A stretch of DNA of 64,000 nt from Mycobacterium marseillense (GTDB lineage: Bacteria; Actinomycetota; Actinomycetes; Mycobacteriales; Mycobacteriaceae), in assembly GCF_010731675.1 (NCBI RefSeq), contig NZ_AP022584.1, forward strand, positions 2,294,001 to 2,358,000, read 5' to 3'. Positions within the stretch are counted from its first letter, which is position 1. Every line of letters begins with the position of its first letter. This document shows, in pieces, positions 55,486-64,000 of the stretch. The position numbers and the translations under genes were made by a program. Below the pieces are notes generated by a model. It did not search any database and was not told where the DNA came from. It worked only from the letters and a program-made list of their open reading frames with translations.

Positions 55486-56532
55486 CTACGTTTCGCGGAC
55501 GAGGACGACACCGCGGAGCGCCGCAAGGTCGGCCGCACCGCAACCGTGCAGGCAAACCCGAAGCTCATCGATGAACGGCTGCAGCCAATCCACCACGGCC
55601 GCAGTGGATTCGATCGCCGCCGATAGCAGCGGCCGGGCCACCGCCACGACGTCAGCGCCCAGCGCGATCGCCTTGGCCGCGTCCATCCCGGTCCGGATAC
55701 CGCCGGAAGCCACCAACGGGACCTCTGGCAGCGCCTCGCGCACCTCCAGGACCGCGCGCGCGGTGGGGATGCCCCAATCGGCCAACTCCGGGTGGCGCAG
55801 TTCGCCGTAACGCACGAACTGCTCGACCCGCGACCACGACGTGCCTCCGGCGCCCGCCACGTCGATTCCGGCGACCGGGAGCTGGCCCTCGGCCCCAAGG
55901 AGTTCCGCCACCGCGGCGCCGCCGATCCCGTGGCCGACCTCCTTGAGCAACACCGGGTATCCGAGGACGTCGGCCGCTTCGCGCAGCCGGTCGATCGAGC
56001 CGGAGAAGTCGGTGTCGCCGTTGTGTTGCATCGCTTCCTGCAACGGATTGGTATGCACGGCAAGCGCGTCGGCGCCGACCCGGTCGAGGGCCTTCGCCAG
56101 ATCGGGCACGGCCGCCTTCGCCAGTTGAGATAGCCCAATGTTGCCGAACAGCAGGGCATCTGGGGCGACGTCGCGAACCATGAAGCTGTCCGCGGCACGC
56201 TCCCCCAGTGCGCTGTCGAGCATGATGCGCTGCGACCCGAGCATCATGCCGACGCCCAGTTGTTGCGCGGCGGCCGCCAGATTGCGGTTGATCGTTCCGG
56301 ACAGCTCGGCGCCACCGGTCATCGCGCCGATGAGGATCGGGGACCGCAGGTTGACGCCGAAAAACGCCGTGGACAGGTCGATGTCGCCCAGGCTGGTCTG
56401 CGTGAGCGCGTTGTACGGCAGTCGATACCGGTCCAGGCCGGTGGTGACCCCGTCATAGCCGACCGGCTCGCCGAGGCACACGTCGATGTGCCGCCGCTTG
56501 CGATTCTTCATCGCCCCACGGTCAGCGGTCAT
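55486..56532 (-). CDS. fni: Isopentenyl-diphosphate delta-isomerase, type 2
   Basis: An FMN/NADPH-dependent enzyme that interconverts IPP and DMAPP, feeding GGPP synthesis. The 348 residues show the N-terminal RKRRHID segment, [60 protein letters not shown] and the phosphate loop [20 protein letters not shown]. All are typical of IDI-2. I use the ATG at 56532; ATG 56511 ([10 protein letters not shown]) is equally possible. It is transcribed away from mmpL, with a palindrome between the two starts. The gene supports the carotenoid operon. Confidence 0.93.
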   Translation of the reverse strand: MTADRGAMKNRKRRHIDVCLGEPVGYDGVTTGLDRYRLPYNALTQTSLGDIDLSTAFFGVNLRSPILIGAMTGGAELSGTINRNLAAAAQQLGVGMMLGSQRIMLDSALGERAADSFMVRDVAPDALLFGNIGLSQLAKAAVPDLAKALDRVGADALAVHTNPLQEAMQHNGDTDFSGSIDRLREAADVLGYPVLLKEVGHGIGGAAVAELLGAEGQLPVAGIDVAGAGGTSWSRVEQFVRYGELRHPELADWGIPTARAVLEVREALPEVPLVASGGIRTGMDAAKAIALGADVVAVARPLLSAAIESTAAVVDWLQPFIDELRVCLHGCGAADLAALRGVVLVRET

Positions 56533-56610
56533 CGCCGGCAACCATCGCGTCCATAATGTCCATAGTGCCCCTTTTGCGCAGCGCCATGCCGACGCCGTGG
56601 CGATGCGTCG

Positions 56611-56641
56611 TTTCAGTTGATTAACGTTTAACAAACTGAAA
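56611..56641. promoter_or_regulatory. Palindrome in the idi-mmpL divergent promoter region
   Basis: The core TTGATTAACGTTTAACAA (56617-56634) is palindromic at 7 of 9 arm positions. It is flanked by TTTCAG on the left and CTGAAA on the right, making a 31-bp imperfect palindrome. It ends six bases before the mmpL GTG and about 80 bases from the idi start, so a bound regulator could act on both genes. The half-site TTAACAA recurs in the palindrome before crtE. The MarR protein encoded 1.4 kb away is the likely partner. Confidence 0.65.
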
Positions 56642-56646
56642 GGGTT

Positions 56647-58761
56647 GTGTTCGTGGTGTGGGAACCCTTGGCCGGTGCGGTGACGGGCCGACGTTCGTGG
56701 CTGATCGCACTGGTCGCAGTCCTGCTGGGCGTCGGTTTCATGCTCCTCATCGGGGAGAACGCGGCGGCGGGTCAGTCGCCGCGGTCGGTGCCTGAAGACT
56801 CCCCATCCGCCCAAGTGGACGCGCTGTCGCGGCAGTTCCCCGGCGGCGACCGGGTGCCCCTGATCGTTGTGGTGAGCCGTCACGATGGCGTCGCCCTGAG
56901 CCCCTCCGACGTCTCGGCCGCCCGCGCTGCCCGCGATCGGGCCCAGGCGGCCGCGCGACCCGGCACGGCCGACGGCGCGGCACCCGCGCTGCCGTCGAAG
57001 GACGGAAAGGCCGTCCTGGGCATCGTGTCGATCAGCGCCAGCCTGTCGGGGCTTGACCTCGACCACACCGTCACCGCGCTGCGCACAGCCGCGTCGAGCG
57101 GGCTGCCCGCGGATCTGCAGGTTCACGTCACCGGCGGCCCGGCGTTCGGCGCCGACATCGCCAGCGCCTTCACCAACGCCAACATCACCTTGCTGGCCGT
57201 GACGACGTCGGTGGTGGCGCTGCTGCTGATCGCCACCTACCGGTCCCCGGTGCTGTGGCTGGTCCCCCTACTCGTCGTCGGATTCGCCGATCGGGTCGCC
57301 GCCGCGGTCGGTACGGCGGTGGCGTCGGTGACCGGGCTGAGCTTCGACGGCGCGACGTCCGGCATCACCAGCGTGCTGGTGTTCGGGGCGGGCACCAATT
57401 ACGCGCTGTTGTTGATCTCTCGGTACCGCCAAGAGCTTCGGCGCCATTCCGGGCACCGCGTCGGCTTGCGGCACGCCGTGCGCCGGGCGGGGCCGGCCAT
57501 CGTGGCCAGCAATGCCACCGTGGTGCTGGCCCTGCTCACGCTGCTGTTCGCGGCCACCCCGAGCACGCGCAGCCTGGGTGCGCTGGCGGCGTGCGGCCTC
57601 GTGGTCGCGGCGGTGTCGGTGCTGGTGATCCTGCCGCCGGTGCTCGCGCTGTGCGGCCGCCGATTGTTTTGGCCGTTCATCCCGCACGCCGCGGACGACG
57701 CAGACCCCGACTCGGGTGCCTGGCGACGCGTCGCGGAAGGGGTGGCGCGGCGTCCCGCGCTGGTGGCGGTCGTCGCGATCGCGGTCCTGGCCGCCCTCGG
57801 CACCGGCCTGTGGGGGACCCGGATCGGGTTGTCGCAGACCGAACAGTTCCGTGTGCACGCCGATTCGGTGTCCGGTTACGCCGTGGTGGCCGAACACTTT
57901 CCGGCCGGGCTGGCCAACCCGACGTTGGTCGTCGCACCCACCGCCCGCGCGTCGTCCGTTCGGCAGGTGATCGAGGCCACGCCCGGTGTCGTCTCGGTGA
58001 CCGAGGACGGCCGCTCGGAATCGGGGTTGACGAAGTGGTCGGTGGTGATCGACGCGCCGCCGTCGTCGAACCGGGCCTTCGGTGTCGTTGCCGCACTGCG
58101 AGATTCGACCGCCTCCGCCGACTCGGCCGCGCTCGTGGGCGGGGCCGACGCGCAGGCCCTCGACATCCGGGACGCGGCCACGCATGACCGCGTACTGCTG
58201 ATCCCGGCGATCCTGGCCGTCATCCTGGTCGTCCTCTACGTGTTGCTGCGATCCGCACTCGCCCCGCCGACCCTGCTGGCCGCGACGATTCTGGGGGCCC
58301 TGGCCGCGTTGGGCCTGGGGGGCTGGGCGAGCATCCACGTCTTCGGTTTTCCGGCGCTGGACAACACCACGCCGTTGTTCGCCTTCCTCTTCCTGGCGGC
58401 TCTCGGCGTGGACTACACCATCTTTCTGGTCACTCGTGCCCGGGAGGAGGCCGCGCAGCACGGCGCCCGCGATGGGATGGTGCGCGCCGTGTCGGCCACC
58501 GGCGGCGTGATCACCAGCGCGGGAATCGTTTTGGCCGCCGTGTTCTGCGTGCTCGGGGTGTTGCCGTTGATCGTCCTGACGCAGCTGGGGATCATCGTCG
58601 GGCTGGGCATCCTGCTCGACACCTTCGTGGTGCGCACGCTGGTCATCCCGGCGTTGTTCGCTCTCATCGGCGACCGGATCTGGTGGCCCACCGCCCCCTC
58701 TCATACCGAAACCGTTGAGCCACAAGCGGATCGGGCCCAACCCGAACGGAGCACATCGTGA
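56647..58761 (+). CDS. MMPL-family RND transporter of the crt island
   Basis: The 704 residues have twelve predicted membrane segments in two repeats, shorter than MmpL4/5 types and with no MmpS partner. The proton-relay motif in the first half reads [19 protein letters not shown], with Asn replacing the usual Asp; the second half keeps [16 protein letters not shown]. It may export or place carotenoid or other lipids in the cell envelope; the substrate is unknown. Start GTG at 56647, or GTG 56653, which would suit the GAAAGGG ribosome site better. The stop overlaps the TspO gene by four bases. Confidence 0.9.
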   Translation: MFVVWEPLAGAVTGRRSWLIALVAVLLGVGFMLLIGENAAAGQSPRSVPEDSPSAQVDALSRQFPGGDRVPLIVVVSRHDGVALSPSDVSAARAARDRAQAAARPGTADGAAPALPSKDGKAVLGIVSISASLSGLDLDHTVTALRTAASSGLPADLQVHVTGGPAFGADIASAFTNANITLLAVTTSVVALLLIATYRSPVLWLVPLLVVGFADRVAAAVGTAVASVTGLSFDGATSGITSVLVFGAGTNYALLLISRYRQELRRHSGHRVGLRHAVRRAGPAIVASNATVVLALLTLLFAATPSTRSLGALAACGLVVAAVSVLVILPPVLALCGRRLFWPFIPHAADDADPDSGAWRRVAEGVARRPALVAVVAIAVLAALGTGLWGTRIGLSQTEQFRVHADSVSGYAVVAEHFPAGLANPTLVVAPTARASSVRQVIEATPGVVSVTEDGRSESGLTKWSVVIDAPPSSNRAFGVVAALRDSTASADSAALVGGADAQALDIRDAATHDRVLLIPAILAVILVVLYVLLRSALAPPTLLAATILGALAALGLGGWASIHVFGFPALDNTTPLFAFLFLAALGVDYTIFLVTRAREEAAQHGARDGMVRAVSATGGVITSAGIVLAAVFCVLGVLPLIVLTQLGIIVGLGILLDTFVVRTLVIPALFALIGDRIWWPTAPSHTETVEPQADRAQPERSTS

Positions 58762-59225
58762 ACAAATCGATCCTGGGTGCGACAGCCCTGGGCGTCGCCG
58801 CGGCCGCCGGCGCCGGCAGCGTCGCCAGCTCGCGGTGGTATGCGCTGCTGCGCAAGCCCACATACCAGCCACCCCGCGCCGCCTTCCCGACCGTATGGAC
58901 CACGCTCTACGGGGACATCGCCGCCACGTCGGCGGTGGCCATCGAGCGGTACCGGGCGACCGGGCAGCACGACAAGGCGCGTCGCTACACCGCGGCGCTG
59001 GTGGTCAACCTGATCCTCAACGCCGGGTGGAGTTGGCTTTTCTTCCGGTACCACAAGCTCGGCGCGGCCGCGGTCGGTGCCGCGGCGCTGACGGCCAGCA
59101 GCGCCGACCTGGTCAGGTGCACGGCCGATGCCACCCCGCGGGGCGGGCTGGCACTGCTGCCCTACCCGGTGTGGTGCGGCTTCGCGACCGTGCTGTCCAC
59201 CCACATCTGGCGGCTCAACCGTTAG
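58758..59225 (+). CDS. tspO: TspO/MBR family protein (CrtK-like)
   Basis: A 155-residue membrane protein with five hydrophobic segments. TspO signatures include SSRWYALLRKPTYQPPRAAF and VWTTLYGDIAATSAVAIERY, then LILNAGWSWLFFRYHKLG. In photosynthetic bacteria, TspO (CrtK) sits in carotenoid clusters and modulates tetrapyrrole/light responses. Here it is translationally coupled to mmpL and followed by photolyase. Function in this species is inferred from that context. Confidence 0.9.
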   Translation: MNKSILGATALGVAAAAGAGSVASSRWYALLRKPTYQPPRAAFPTVWTTLYGDIAATSAVAIERYRATGQHDKARRYTAALVVNLILNAGWSWLFFRYHKLGAAAVGAAALTASSADLVRCTADATPRGGLALLPYPVWCGFATVLSTHIWRLNR

Positions 59226-59236
59226 GGGGCCGAAAC

Positions 59237-60565
59237 ATGCCCGCGCTGTTGTGGTTTCGCCGCGATCTGCGGTTGCGCGACCATCCCGCGCTGCTCGCCG
59301 CGGCCGAGGGCGACGAGGTGCTCGCCTGCTTTGTGCTCGATCCGCGGCTGGAAAGCTCGTCGGGACAGCGCCGGCTGCAGTTCCTGGGTGACTCACTGCG
59401 GCGGCTGCGCGAGGACCTGGACGGCCGGCTGCTCGTCACCCGCGGGCGGCCCGATTCCCGGATTCCCCGCATCGCCAAGCAGATCGGCGCGTCGTCGGTG
59501 CACATCTCCGAAGATTTCGCGCCGTTCGGCGCGCGCCGCGACGAACGGGTGCGGGCCGCGCTGGGCGAGGTCCCGCTGGTGGTGACGGGGTCGCCGTATC
59601 TCGTCTCGCCCGGCCGGGTCACCAAGCCGGACGGCTCGCCCTACCGGGTGTTCACCCCGTTTCTGCGGCAGTGGCACAAGACCGGCTGGCGGGCGCCGGC
59701 GAACTCGAGCGCCACGTCCGCGCGCTGGCTCGATCCGGCGAGCCTGGGAATCGAACAGTGCGAAATCCCCGACCCCGGGGTTCCGCTCGATGTCGCCGCC
59801 GGCGAGGCGGCGGCGCGCACCCAGTGGAAGTCCTTCCTCGACAACGGATTGAATAGCTACGCCGCCGACCGCAACAGGCCCGACCTGCACGGCACCAGCC
59901 GGATGTCGGCGCACCTGAAATTCGGCACCATCCACCCCCGCACCCTGGTCGCCGACCTGGATCTGCGCGGCGGCGGGGCGCAAGCCTACGCGCGGGAGTT
60001 GGCATTTCGCGACTTCTACGCCGATGTGCTGCACCACTGGCCGGCGAGCGCGTGGCGCAACTGGAACGGCGATTTCGACGGCATCCAGACCGACTCCGGC
60101 GCCGCGGCCACGCGCGGCTTCGAGGCGTGGAAGGCCGGCGAAACCGGCTTTCCCTTCGTCGACGCCGGGATGCGGCAGCTGCGCGACACCGGGTTCATGC
60201 ACAACCGGGTGCGGATGATCGTCGCGTCGTTTCTGGTCAAGGACCTTCACCTGCCGTGGCAGTGGGGCGCCGAATGGTTTTTGGACCAACTCGTGGACGG
60301 GGACATGGCGAACAACCAGCACGGCTGGCAGTGGTGCGCGGGCTGCGGCACCGACGCCGCACCCTACTTCCGGGTGTTCAACCCGACGACGCAGGGCGAA
60401 AAGTTCGACCCCACAGGCGATTACATCCGCCGCTGGGTGCCCGAGCTGCGCTCGGCCGATGATCCGCACCTGCGAAAGGGCGAGCGGCCCAACGGTTACC
60501 CGCAGCCCATCGTCGACCACGCCGCCGAACGGGCCGAAGCGCTGCGGCGTTACCAGAGCATCTGA
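59237..60565 (+). CDS. phr: Deoxyribodipyrimidine photolyase
   Basis: A light-driven DNA repair flavoprotein for cyclobutane pyrimidine dimers. The 442 residues have the N-terminal antenna domain (ALLWFRRDLRLRDHPALLAA) and the FAD-binding C-terminal domain with SRMSAHLKFGTIHPRT, ELAFRDFYADVLHHWP, GFPFVDAGMRQLRDTGFMHN, RVRMIVASFLVKDL and DMANNQHGWQWCAGCGTDAA, which carries the conserved Trp residues. Third gene of the mmpL-tspO-phr operon, 11 bp after tspO. Its place in the crt island suggests joint light protection. Confidence 0.95.
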   Translation: MPALLWFRRDLRLRDHPALLAAAEGDEVLACFVLDPRLESSSGQRRLQFLGDSLRRLREDLDGRLLVTRGRPDSRIPRIAKQIGASSVHISEDFAPFGARRDERVRAALGEVPLVVTGSPYLVSPGRVTKPDGSPYRVFTPFLRQWHKTGWRAPANSSATSARWLDPASLGIEQCEIPDPGVPLDVAAGEAAARTQWKSFLDNGLNSYAADRNRPDLHGTSRMSAHLKFGTIHPRTLVADLDLRGGGAQAYARELAFRDFYADVLHHWPASAWRNWNGDFDGIQTDSGAAATRGFEAWKAGETGFPFVDAGMRQLRDTGFMHNRVRMIVASFLVKDLHLPWQWGAEWFLDQLVDGDMANNQHGWQWCAGCGTDAAPYFRVFNPTTQGEKFDPTGDYIRRWVPELRSADDPHLRKGERPNGYPQPIVDHAAERAEALRRYQSI

Positions 60566-60651
60566 GCGCTCGTTTGCCCAATCGTGCACCCGAAACCGGT
60601 TGGCATGCCATGATCGGCCGATTCGCATGGTCAGCCATTCGGGAGGCGACA

Positions 60652-61197
60652 ATGACCATCATTCGCGCGTTACCCCTGTCGTGCGCCGTCACCGGCCTTA
60701 CCGCACTCATCGCGGGCTGCTCCTGCTCGATCGGTTCGTCGCACACGGTCAGCAAGAGCGACGTCGCCGGACAAATCACCGCCAAGATGACCGATGCCGC
60801 GGGCAACAGGCCCGAATCGGTGAATTGCCCGAACGACCTGCCCGCCAAGGTCGGCGCGCAGGTGGCCTGCGAAATGAAGGTCAAAAACCGGCCGTTCGGC
60901 GTCACCGTCACAGTCACCAGCGTCGAGGGCGGCGACGTCAAGTTCAACATGGTGGAGACGGTCGACAAGAACCAAATCGCCGACGCGATCAGCACCCAAC
61001 TCGGCCAGCGGGTGGGCAGAAAGCCGGACGCGGTGACCTGCCCCGAGAACCTCAAAGGCGTTGCGGGAGCGACCCTTCGGTGTCAGCTCAGCGACCACGG
61101 CCAAAAGTACGGCGTGCTGGTGACCGTCACGAACGTCGCCGCCGGCGACGTCAACTTTCATTTCAAGGTCGACGACCGGCCGCAACCAGATAGCTAG
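60652..61197 (+). CDS. DUF4333 repeat lipoprotein (Rv3033-like)
   Basis: The 181 residues begin MTIIRALPLSCAVTGLTALI and have the lipobox IAGC (Cys about residue 23). Two copies of a DUF4333-type domain follow: DVAGQITAKMTDAAGNRPES with VNCPNDLPAKVGAQVACEMK, and QIADAISTQLGQRVGRKPDA with VTCPENLKGVAGATLRCQL. Each has a cysteine pair. I take the ATG at 60652, after GGGAGG; the frame is open to 60574. Size and position next to Rv3034c match Rv3033. Function unknown. Its stop overlaps the convergent Rv3034c stop by four bases. Confidence 0.85.
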   Translation: MTIIRALPLSCAVTGLTALIAGCSCSIGSSHTVSKSDVAGQITAKMTDAAGNRPESVNCPNDLPAKVGAQVACEMKVKNRPFGVTVTVTSVEGGDVKFNMVETVDKNQIADAISTQLGQRVGRKPDAVTCPENLKGVAGATLRCQLSDHGQKYGVLVTVTNVAAGDVNFHFKVDDRPQPDS

Positions 61198-61931
61198 CGG
61201 GCGGCCTTTTTCCGTTCGATGTCGGCCAGGGCGGCGGCCAGTTCGGCACGCTGCGCGGCCGAGCTCTCCCAGGCCAGCTGGCGGTTCTTGACCACCTTGG
61301 CCGGCGCGCCGACCGCGATCGAGTAGTCCGGAATCACACCGCGCACCACCGCATGCGATCCCAGCACGCAACCGCGCCCGACCGACGTGCCCCGCAGCAC
61401 CGACACCTTGACCCCCACCCAGGTGTCCGGTCCGATCCGCACCGGGGACTTGACGATGCCCTGGTCCTTGATCGGCAGGTCGATGTTGTCCATGCGGTGG
61501 TCGAAATCGCAGACGTAGCACCAGTCGGCCATCAACACCGAATCGCCGAGCTCGATGTCGAGGTAGGCGTTGATGACGTTGTCGCGGCCCAGCACCACCT
61601 TGTCGCCGAACCGCAACGAGCCCTCGTGCGCGCGGATGGTGTTCTTGTCACCGATGTGGACCCAGCGGCCGATCTCGAGCTGCGCGAGCTCGGGCGTGGC
61701 GTGGATTTCCACGCCCTTGCCAAGAAACACCATGCCGCGGGTGATGATGTGCGGGTTGGCCAGCTTGAACTTCAGCAAGCGCCAGTAGCGCACCAGGTAC
61801 CACGGGGTGTATGCGCGGTTGCGCAGCACCCACCTCAATGAGGCCAGCGTGAGGAACTTGGCCTGGCGCGGGTCGCGCAGGTTCGATCCACGCCAGCGGC
61901 GATGGACCGGGGCACCCCACATGCTCGTCAC
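61194..61931 (-). CDS. Left-handed beta-helix acyltransferase (Rv3034c-like)
   Basis: The 245 residues include hexapeptide repeats of a left-handed beta-helix: LEIGRWVHIGDKNTIRAHEG, DKVVLGRDNVINAYLDIELG and SPVRIGPDTWVGVKVSVLRG, then VGRGCVLGSHAVVRG. This is the fold of acetyl- and succinyltransferases. The DHRMD segment lies in the extending loop. In M. tuberculosis the gene is near the methylglucose lipopolysaccharide locus, so acylation of that polymer has been proposed. I use the GTG at 61931, whose product begins with the expected TSMWGAPVHRRW. Confidence 0.9.
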   Translation of the reverse strand: MTSMWGAPVHRRWRGSNLRDPRQAKFLTLASLRWVLRNRAYTPWYLVRYWRLLKFKLANPHIITRGMVFLGKGVEIHATPELAQLEIGRWVHIGDKNTIRAHEGSLRFGDKVVLGRDNVINAYLDIELGDSVLMADWCYVCDFDHRMDNIDLPIKDQGIVKSPVRIGPDTWVGVKVSVLRGTSVGRGCVLGSHAVVRGVIPDYSIAVGAPAKVVKNRQLAWESSAAQRAELAAALADIERKKAAR

Positions 61932-62033
61932 AGCCGGACAGCCTAACGCGGTCAATGACGAGCCCGCGAACCGCCACGGGTTACCCTCACCTGTACTCGA
62001 TCGCCGCACCCGCGCAACGCCCTGGGGAAGGAC

Positions 62034-63368
62034 TTGGAAACCGACGTGCTTGCCCGACGACTCGTCAGTGGGCTCCGGCGTTGCTCATTCCCGCTGCTGG
62101 CGGCGGTGCTCATGGCGGGGGTCGGCGGCTGCGGCAACACCGACTCGTGGGTGGACGCGTCGGCCTCGCAAGGGTGGCCGGCGCAATACGCCGACGCCGC
62201 CAACAGCAGCTACACCCCCACCGGCGGGGCCACCAAACTGTCGCTGCAGTGGACCCGGTCGGTCAAGGGAAGCCTGGCGGCCGGCCCGGCGCTGAGCGCG
62301 CGCGGTTACCTGGCGCTGAACGCCCAGACCTCGGCGGGTTGTTCGCTGATGGAGTGGGAGAACAACCACAACGGGCGGCAGCGCTGGTGCGTGCGGCTGT
62401 TCCAGGGCGGCGGCTTCGGCGGCCCGCTGTTCGACGGCTTCGACAACCTCTACGTCGGCCAGCCCGGCGCCTTCCTGTCCTTCCCCGTGACCCAGTGGAC
62501 ACGCTGGCGCCAACCGGTGATCGGCATGCCCACTACGCCGCGGTTTTTGGGCAACGGCGAGTTGCTTGTCGCCACACACCTGGGGCAGGTGCTGGTTTTC
62601 GACGCCCATCGCGGCCAGGTGGTGAGCAGCCCGCTCGACCTGGTGGACGGTGTCGATCCCACCGATGCGACGCGCGGGCTGGCCGATTGCGCGTCGGCCC
62701 GCCAAGGCTGCCCGGTAGCGGCGGCCCCCGCATTCTCGGCTTCCAACGGCATGGCGGTGCTCGGCGTCTGGCAGCCGGGGGCCCCGGCCGCGGCGCTGGT
62801 GGGCCTGAAGTACCACCCGGGGCAGTCGCCGCTGCTGACCAAGGAGTGGACCAGCGACGCGGTGGGCGCCGGTGCGATCGCCAGCCCGGTGCTCTCGGCC
62901 GACGGGTCGACCGTCTACGTCAACGGCCGCGACCAGCGCTTGTGGGCGCTGCGCACCGCGGACGCGAAGGTGAAGTGGTCGGTGCCGCTGGGATTCCTGG
63001 CGCAGACTCCCCCGGCGATCACCCCGCAGGGGCTGATCGTGTCCGGCGGCGGGCCCGACACGCGTTTGGTGGCGTTCAAGGACGCCGGCGATCACGCCGA
63101 CCAGGTGTGGCGGCGCGACGACGCCGTCCCCCTGTCGTCATCGAGCCTGGCGGGCGCCGGCGTCGGCTACACCGTGGTCAGCGGGCCGCCCGCCAACGGC
63201 GCCCCCGGGATGTCGGTGCTGGTCTTCGACCCGGGCGACGGCCACACGCTCAACAGCTACCCGCTACCGGCGGCCACCGGGTATCCCCTGGCGGTGACCG
63301 TCGGCACCGACCGGCGGGTGGTGGCCGCCACCAGCGACGGTCAGGTCTACGGTTTCGCGCCGGCGTGA
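62034..63368 (+). CDS. Lipoprotein with beta-propeller repeats (Rv3035-like)
   Basis: The 444 residues have a signal peptide (RRCSFPLLAAVLMAGVGG) and a lipobox ending in GGC (Cys about residue 33). Repeats of a PQQ/WD-type propeller follow (QWTRSVKGSLAAGPALSARG, FLGNGELLVATHLGQVLVFD, GSTVYVNGRDQRLWALRTA, RVVAATSDGQVYGFAPA). It is therefore probably a surface-exposed propeller of unknown ligand. TTG start at 62034 after GGGG; GTG 62046 is the alternative. Orthologous in position to Rv3035. Confidence 0.85.
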   Translation: METDVLARRLVSGLRRCSFPLLAAVLMAGVGGCGNTDSWVDASASQGWPAQYADAANSSYTPTGGATKLSLQWTRSVKGSLAAGPALSARGYLALNAQTSAGCSLMEWENNHNGRQRWCVRLFQGGGFGGPLFDGFDNLYVGQPGAFLSFPVTQWTRWRQPVIGMPTTPRFLGNGELLVATHLGQVLVFDAHRGQVVSSPLDLVDGVDPTDATRGLADCASARQGCPVAAAPAFSASNGMAVLGVWQPGAPAAALVGLKYHPGQSPLLTKEWTSDAVGAGAIASPVLSADGSTVYVNGRDQRLWALRTADAKVKWSVPLGFLAQTPPAITPQGLIVSGGGPDTRLVAFKDAGDHADQVWRRDDAVPLSSSSLAGAGVGYTVVSGPPANGAPGMSVLVFDPGDGHTLNSYPLPAATGYPLAVTVGTDRRVVAATSDGQVYGFAPA

Positions 63369-63386
63369 CCGGGACATACTCCTTAG

Positions 63387-63776
63387 GTGCCGATCGACGA
63401 CCCCACAGCGCAGGACGCCGCGACCACCACCCCAGCGGAGGGCCGGCGTTCCAGCACCGCGGACATCGTGGCGACGCTCGTCTTGCTGGTCATCCATGGC
63501 GGTCTGTACGGGGCGACCTTTGTGGTGCTCGGGCTGCTCGTGATGAGCACCGACCCGTGCAGCTACCAGAAGTGCGGCGATCCCGCCTGGATCGACCGGG
63601 CCATGAACCTGGGCACCTGGGGCGGCGGCGCGCTCTTGGTCGTCGACGTCGTGGTCGCCGTGTACCTGCTGGTGCGCAAGAGAAGGGCCTATTTCGTCCC
63701 GATCATCGGTTGCCTCGCGCAGGTCGCGCTGGCGGCGCTGGCCGTGGCCATGGAGTTGCGGGCCGGACCGGTCTGA
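63387..63776 (+). CDS. Small membrane protein, unknown
   Basis: The 129 residues have a disordered N-terminus and three membrane segments (ADIVATLVLLVIHGGLYGAT, GTWGGGALLVVDVVVAVYLL, IIGCLAQVALAALAVAMEL). A short loop between the first two contains two cysteines (DPCSYQKCGDP), probably outside the membrane and disulfide-linked. I do not recognise a family with a known role. GTG start at 63387, 18 bp after the propeller lipoprotein gene, so the two are probably co-transcribed. Confidence 0.75.
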   Translation: MPIDDPTAQDAATTTPAEGRRSSTADIVATLVLLVIHGGLYGATFVVLGLLVMSTDPCSYQKCGDPAWIDRAMNLGTWGGGALLVVDVVVAVYLLVRKRRAYFVPIIGCLAQVALAALAVAMELRAGPV

Positions 63777-63804
63777 GCGGTTGTCCGATGGTGGCGACCC
63801 GCGA

Positions 63805-64000
63805 CTAGATCGCCAGCGGCGGGATCGCGTTGCGCGGCACCTGAGCCTGGGCCGGTCCGCCGAACGCCGGCAGCATCTCGCCCGGGGCGAAGTAGAAGAT
63901 CAGCTGATCGTCGGTGATGGCGAAGTTCTGATAGTGCGACGGATCATGGCCCGTCGACGGCAAAATCGCGGCGCCCAAAGGAGTTTGACGTTCCAAGTCG
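63805..64000 (-). CDS. C-terminus of a DUF3298/RsiV-like secreted protein (Rv3036c-like, partial)
   Basis: Only the last 65 codons are in the window; the frame continues past base 64000. The visible part reads YQNFAITDDQLIFYFAPGEM, LPAFGGPAQAQVPRNAIPPL then AI at the end. Such a C-terminus, with ITDDQLIFYF and VPRNAI, is typical of DUF3298 domains as in the secreted antigen TB22.2 (Rv3036c), which follows Rv3035 in M. tuberculosis. Identification rests on this fragment and on gene order. Confidence 0.75.
   Translation of the reverse strand, partial: DLERQTPLGAAILPSTGHDPSHYQNFAITDDQLIFYFAPGEMLPAFGGPAQAQVPRNAIPPLAI

Noticed and set aside
57268..58872. A 534-codon minus-strand frame over the crt-linked mmpL
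   Set aside because: Composition dominated by Gln/Arg/Gly/His, with no recognisable domain; antisense to a clear transporter.

Overview
The window is high-GC chromosomal DNA (roughly two thirds G+C by eye) from a Mycobacterium, most likely a pigmented non-tuberculous, slow-grower-like species. The backbone follows the M. tuberculosis order from Rv3001c (ilvC) to Rv3036c: ilvC-ilvN-ilvB, cfp6, Rv3005c, lppZ, gatB, pfkA, gatA, gatC, Rv3013, ligA, Rv3015c, lpqA, mnmA, an iscS-like gene, Rv3026c, Rv3027c, fixB, fixA, Rv3030-Rv3032, an Rv3033-like gene, Rv3034c, Rv3035 and the end of Rv3036c. These assignments come from remembered protein sequences and gene order, not from a search.

Layout. 1-2.8 kb: the minus-strand ilvB-ilvN-ilvC operon, preceded by a promoter, a ten-residue leader peptide rich in Leu/Val/Ile and an intrinsic terminator, which together look like a transcription attenuator. 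2.9-11.2 kb: cfp6, DoxX-like, lppZ, the GatCAB amidotransferase genes, pfkA and an EspI/MinD-like ATPase set between gatB and pfkA. 11.3-19.3 kb: an eight-gene minus-strand block of two paralogous single-pass membrane proteins, a MoxR ATPase, a DUF58 protein, a DUF4381-like protein, two von Willebrand A-type membrane proteins and a proline-rich repeat protein. It lies between gatC and Rv3013, where M. tuberculosis has nothing. 19.4-31 kb: the ACT-domain Rv3013, a 13E12-type HNH protein, a TetR-MmpS-MmpL export unit with a clear operator, a cystathionine-lyase-like enzyme, ligA, a MetE-like protein and lpqA. 31-37 kb: mnmA with a cysteine desulfurase, two acyltransferases resembling the OlsB/OlsA pair, and the electron transfer flavoprotein genes ending in a strong terminator. 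37-41 kb: the methylglucose lipopolysaccharide genes Rv3030-Rv3032.

41-60.6 kb is the large accessory section: nucleotide-sugar-epimerase-type enzymes, a secreted trypsin-fold protein that has lost catalytic residues, a STAS protein, and a carotenoid island. The island runs crtE-crtI-crtB-crtYc-crtYd-crtT-crtU-Rieske as one overlapping operon, followed by a small conserved unit, a MarR regulator, a decayed glycosyltransferase, type 2 isopentenyl diphosphate isomerase and a divergent mmpL-tspO-photolyase operon. The gene set predicts beta-carotene aromatised to isorenieratene-like pigment, the leprotene known from mycobacteria. Similar AT-rich palindromes lie in front of crtE and between idi and mmpL, and could be sites for the MarR protein. 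60.6-64 kb returns to the backbone.

The strongest leads are the MoxR/DUF58/VWA block, the ilvB attenuator, the shared palindromes with the MarR gene of the crt island, the frameshifted glycosyltransferase beside idi, and the catalytically dead protease. No tRNA, rRNA, CRISPR array or complete insertion sequence was seen.
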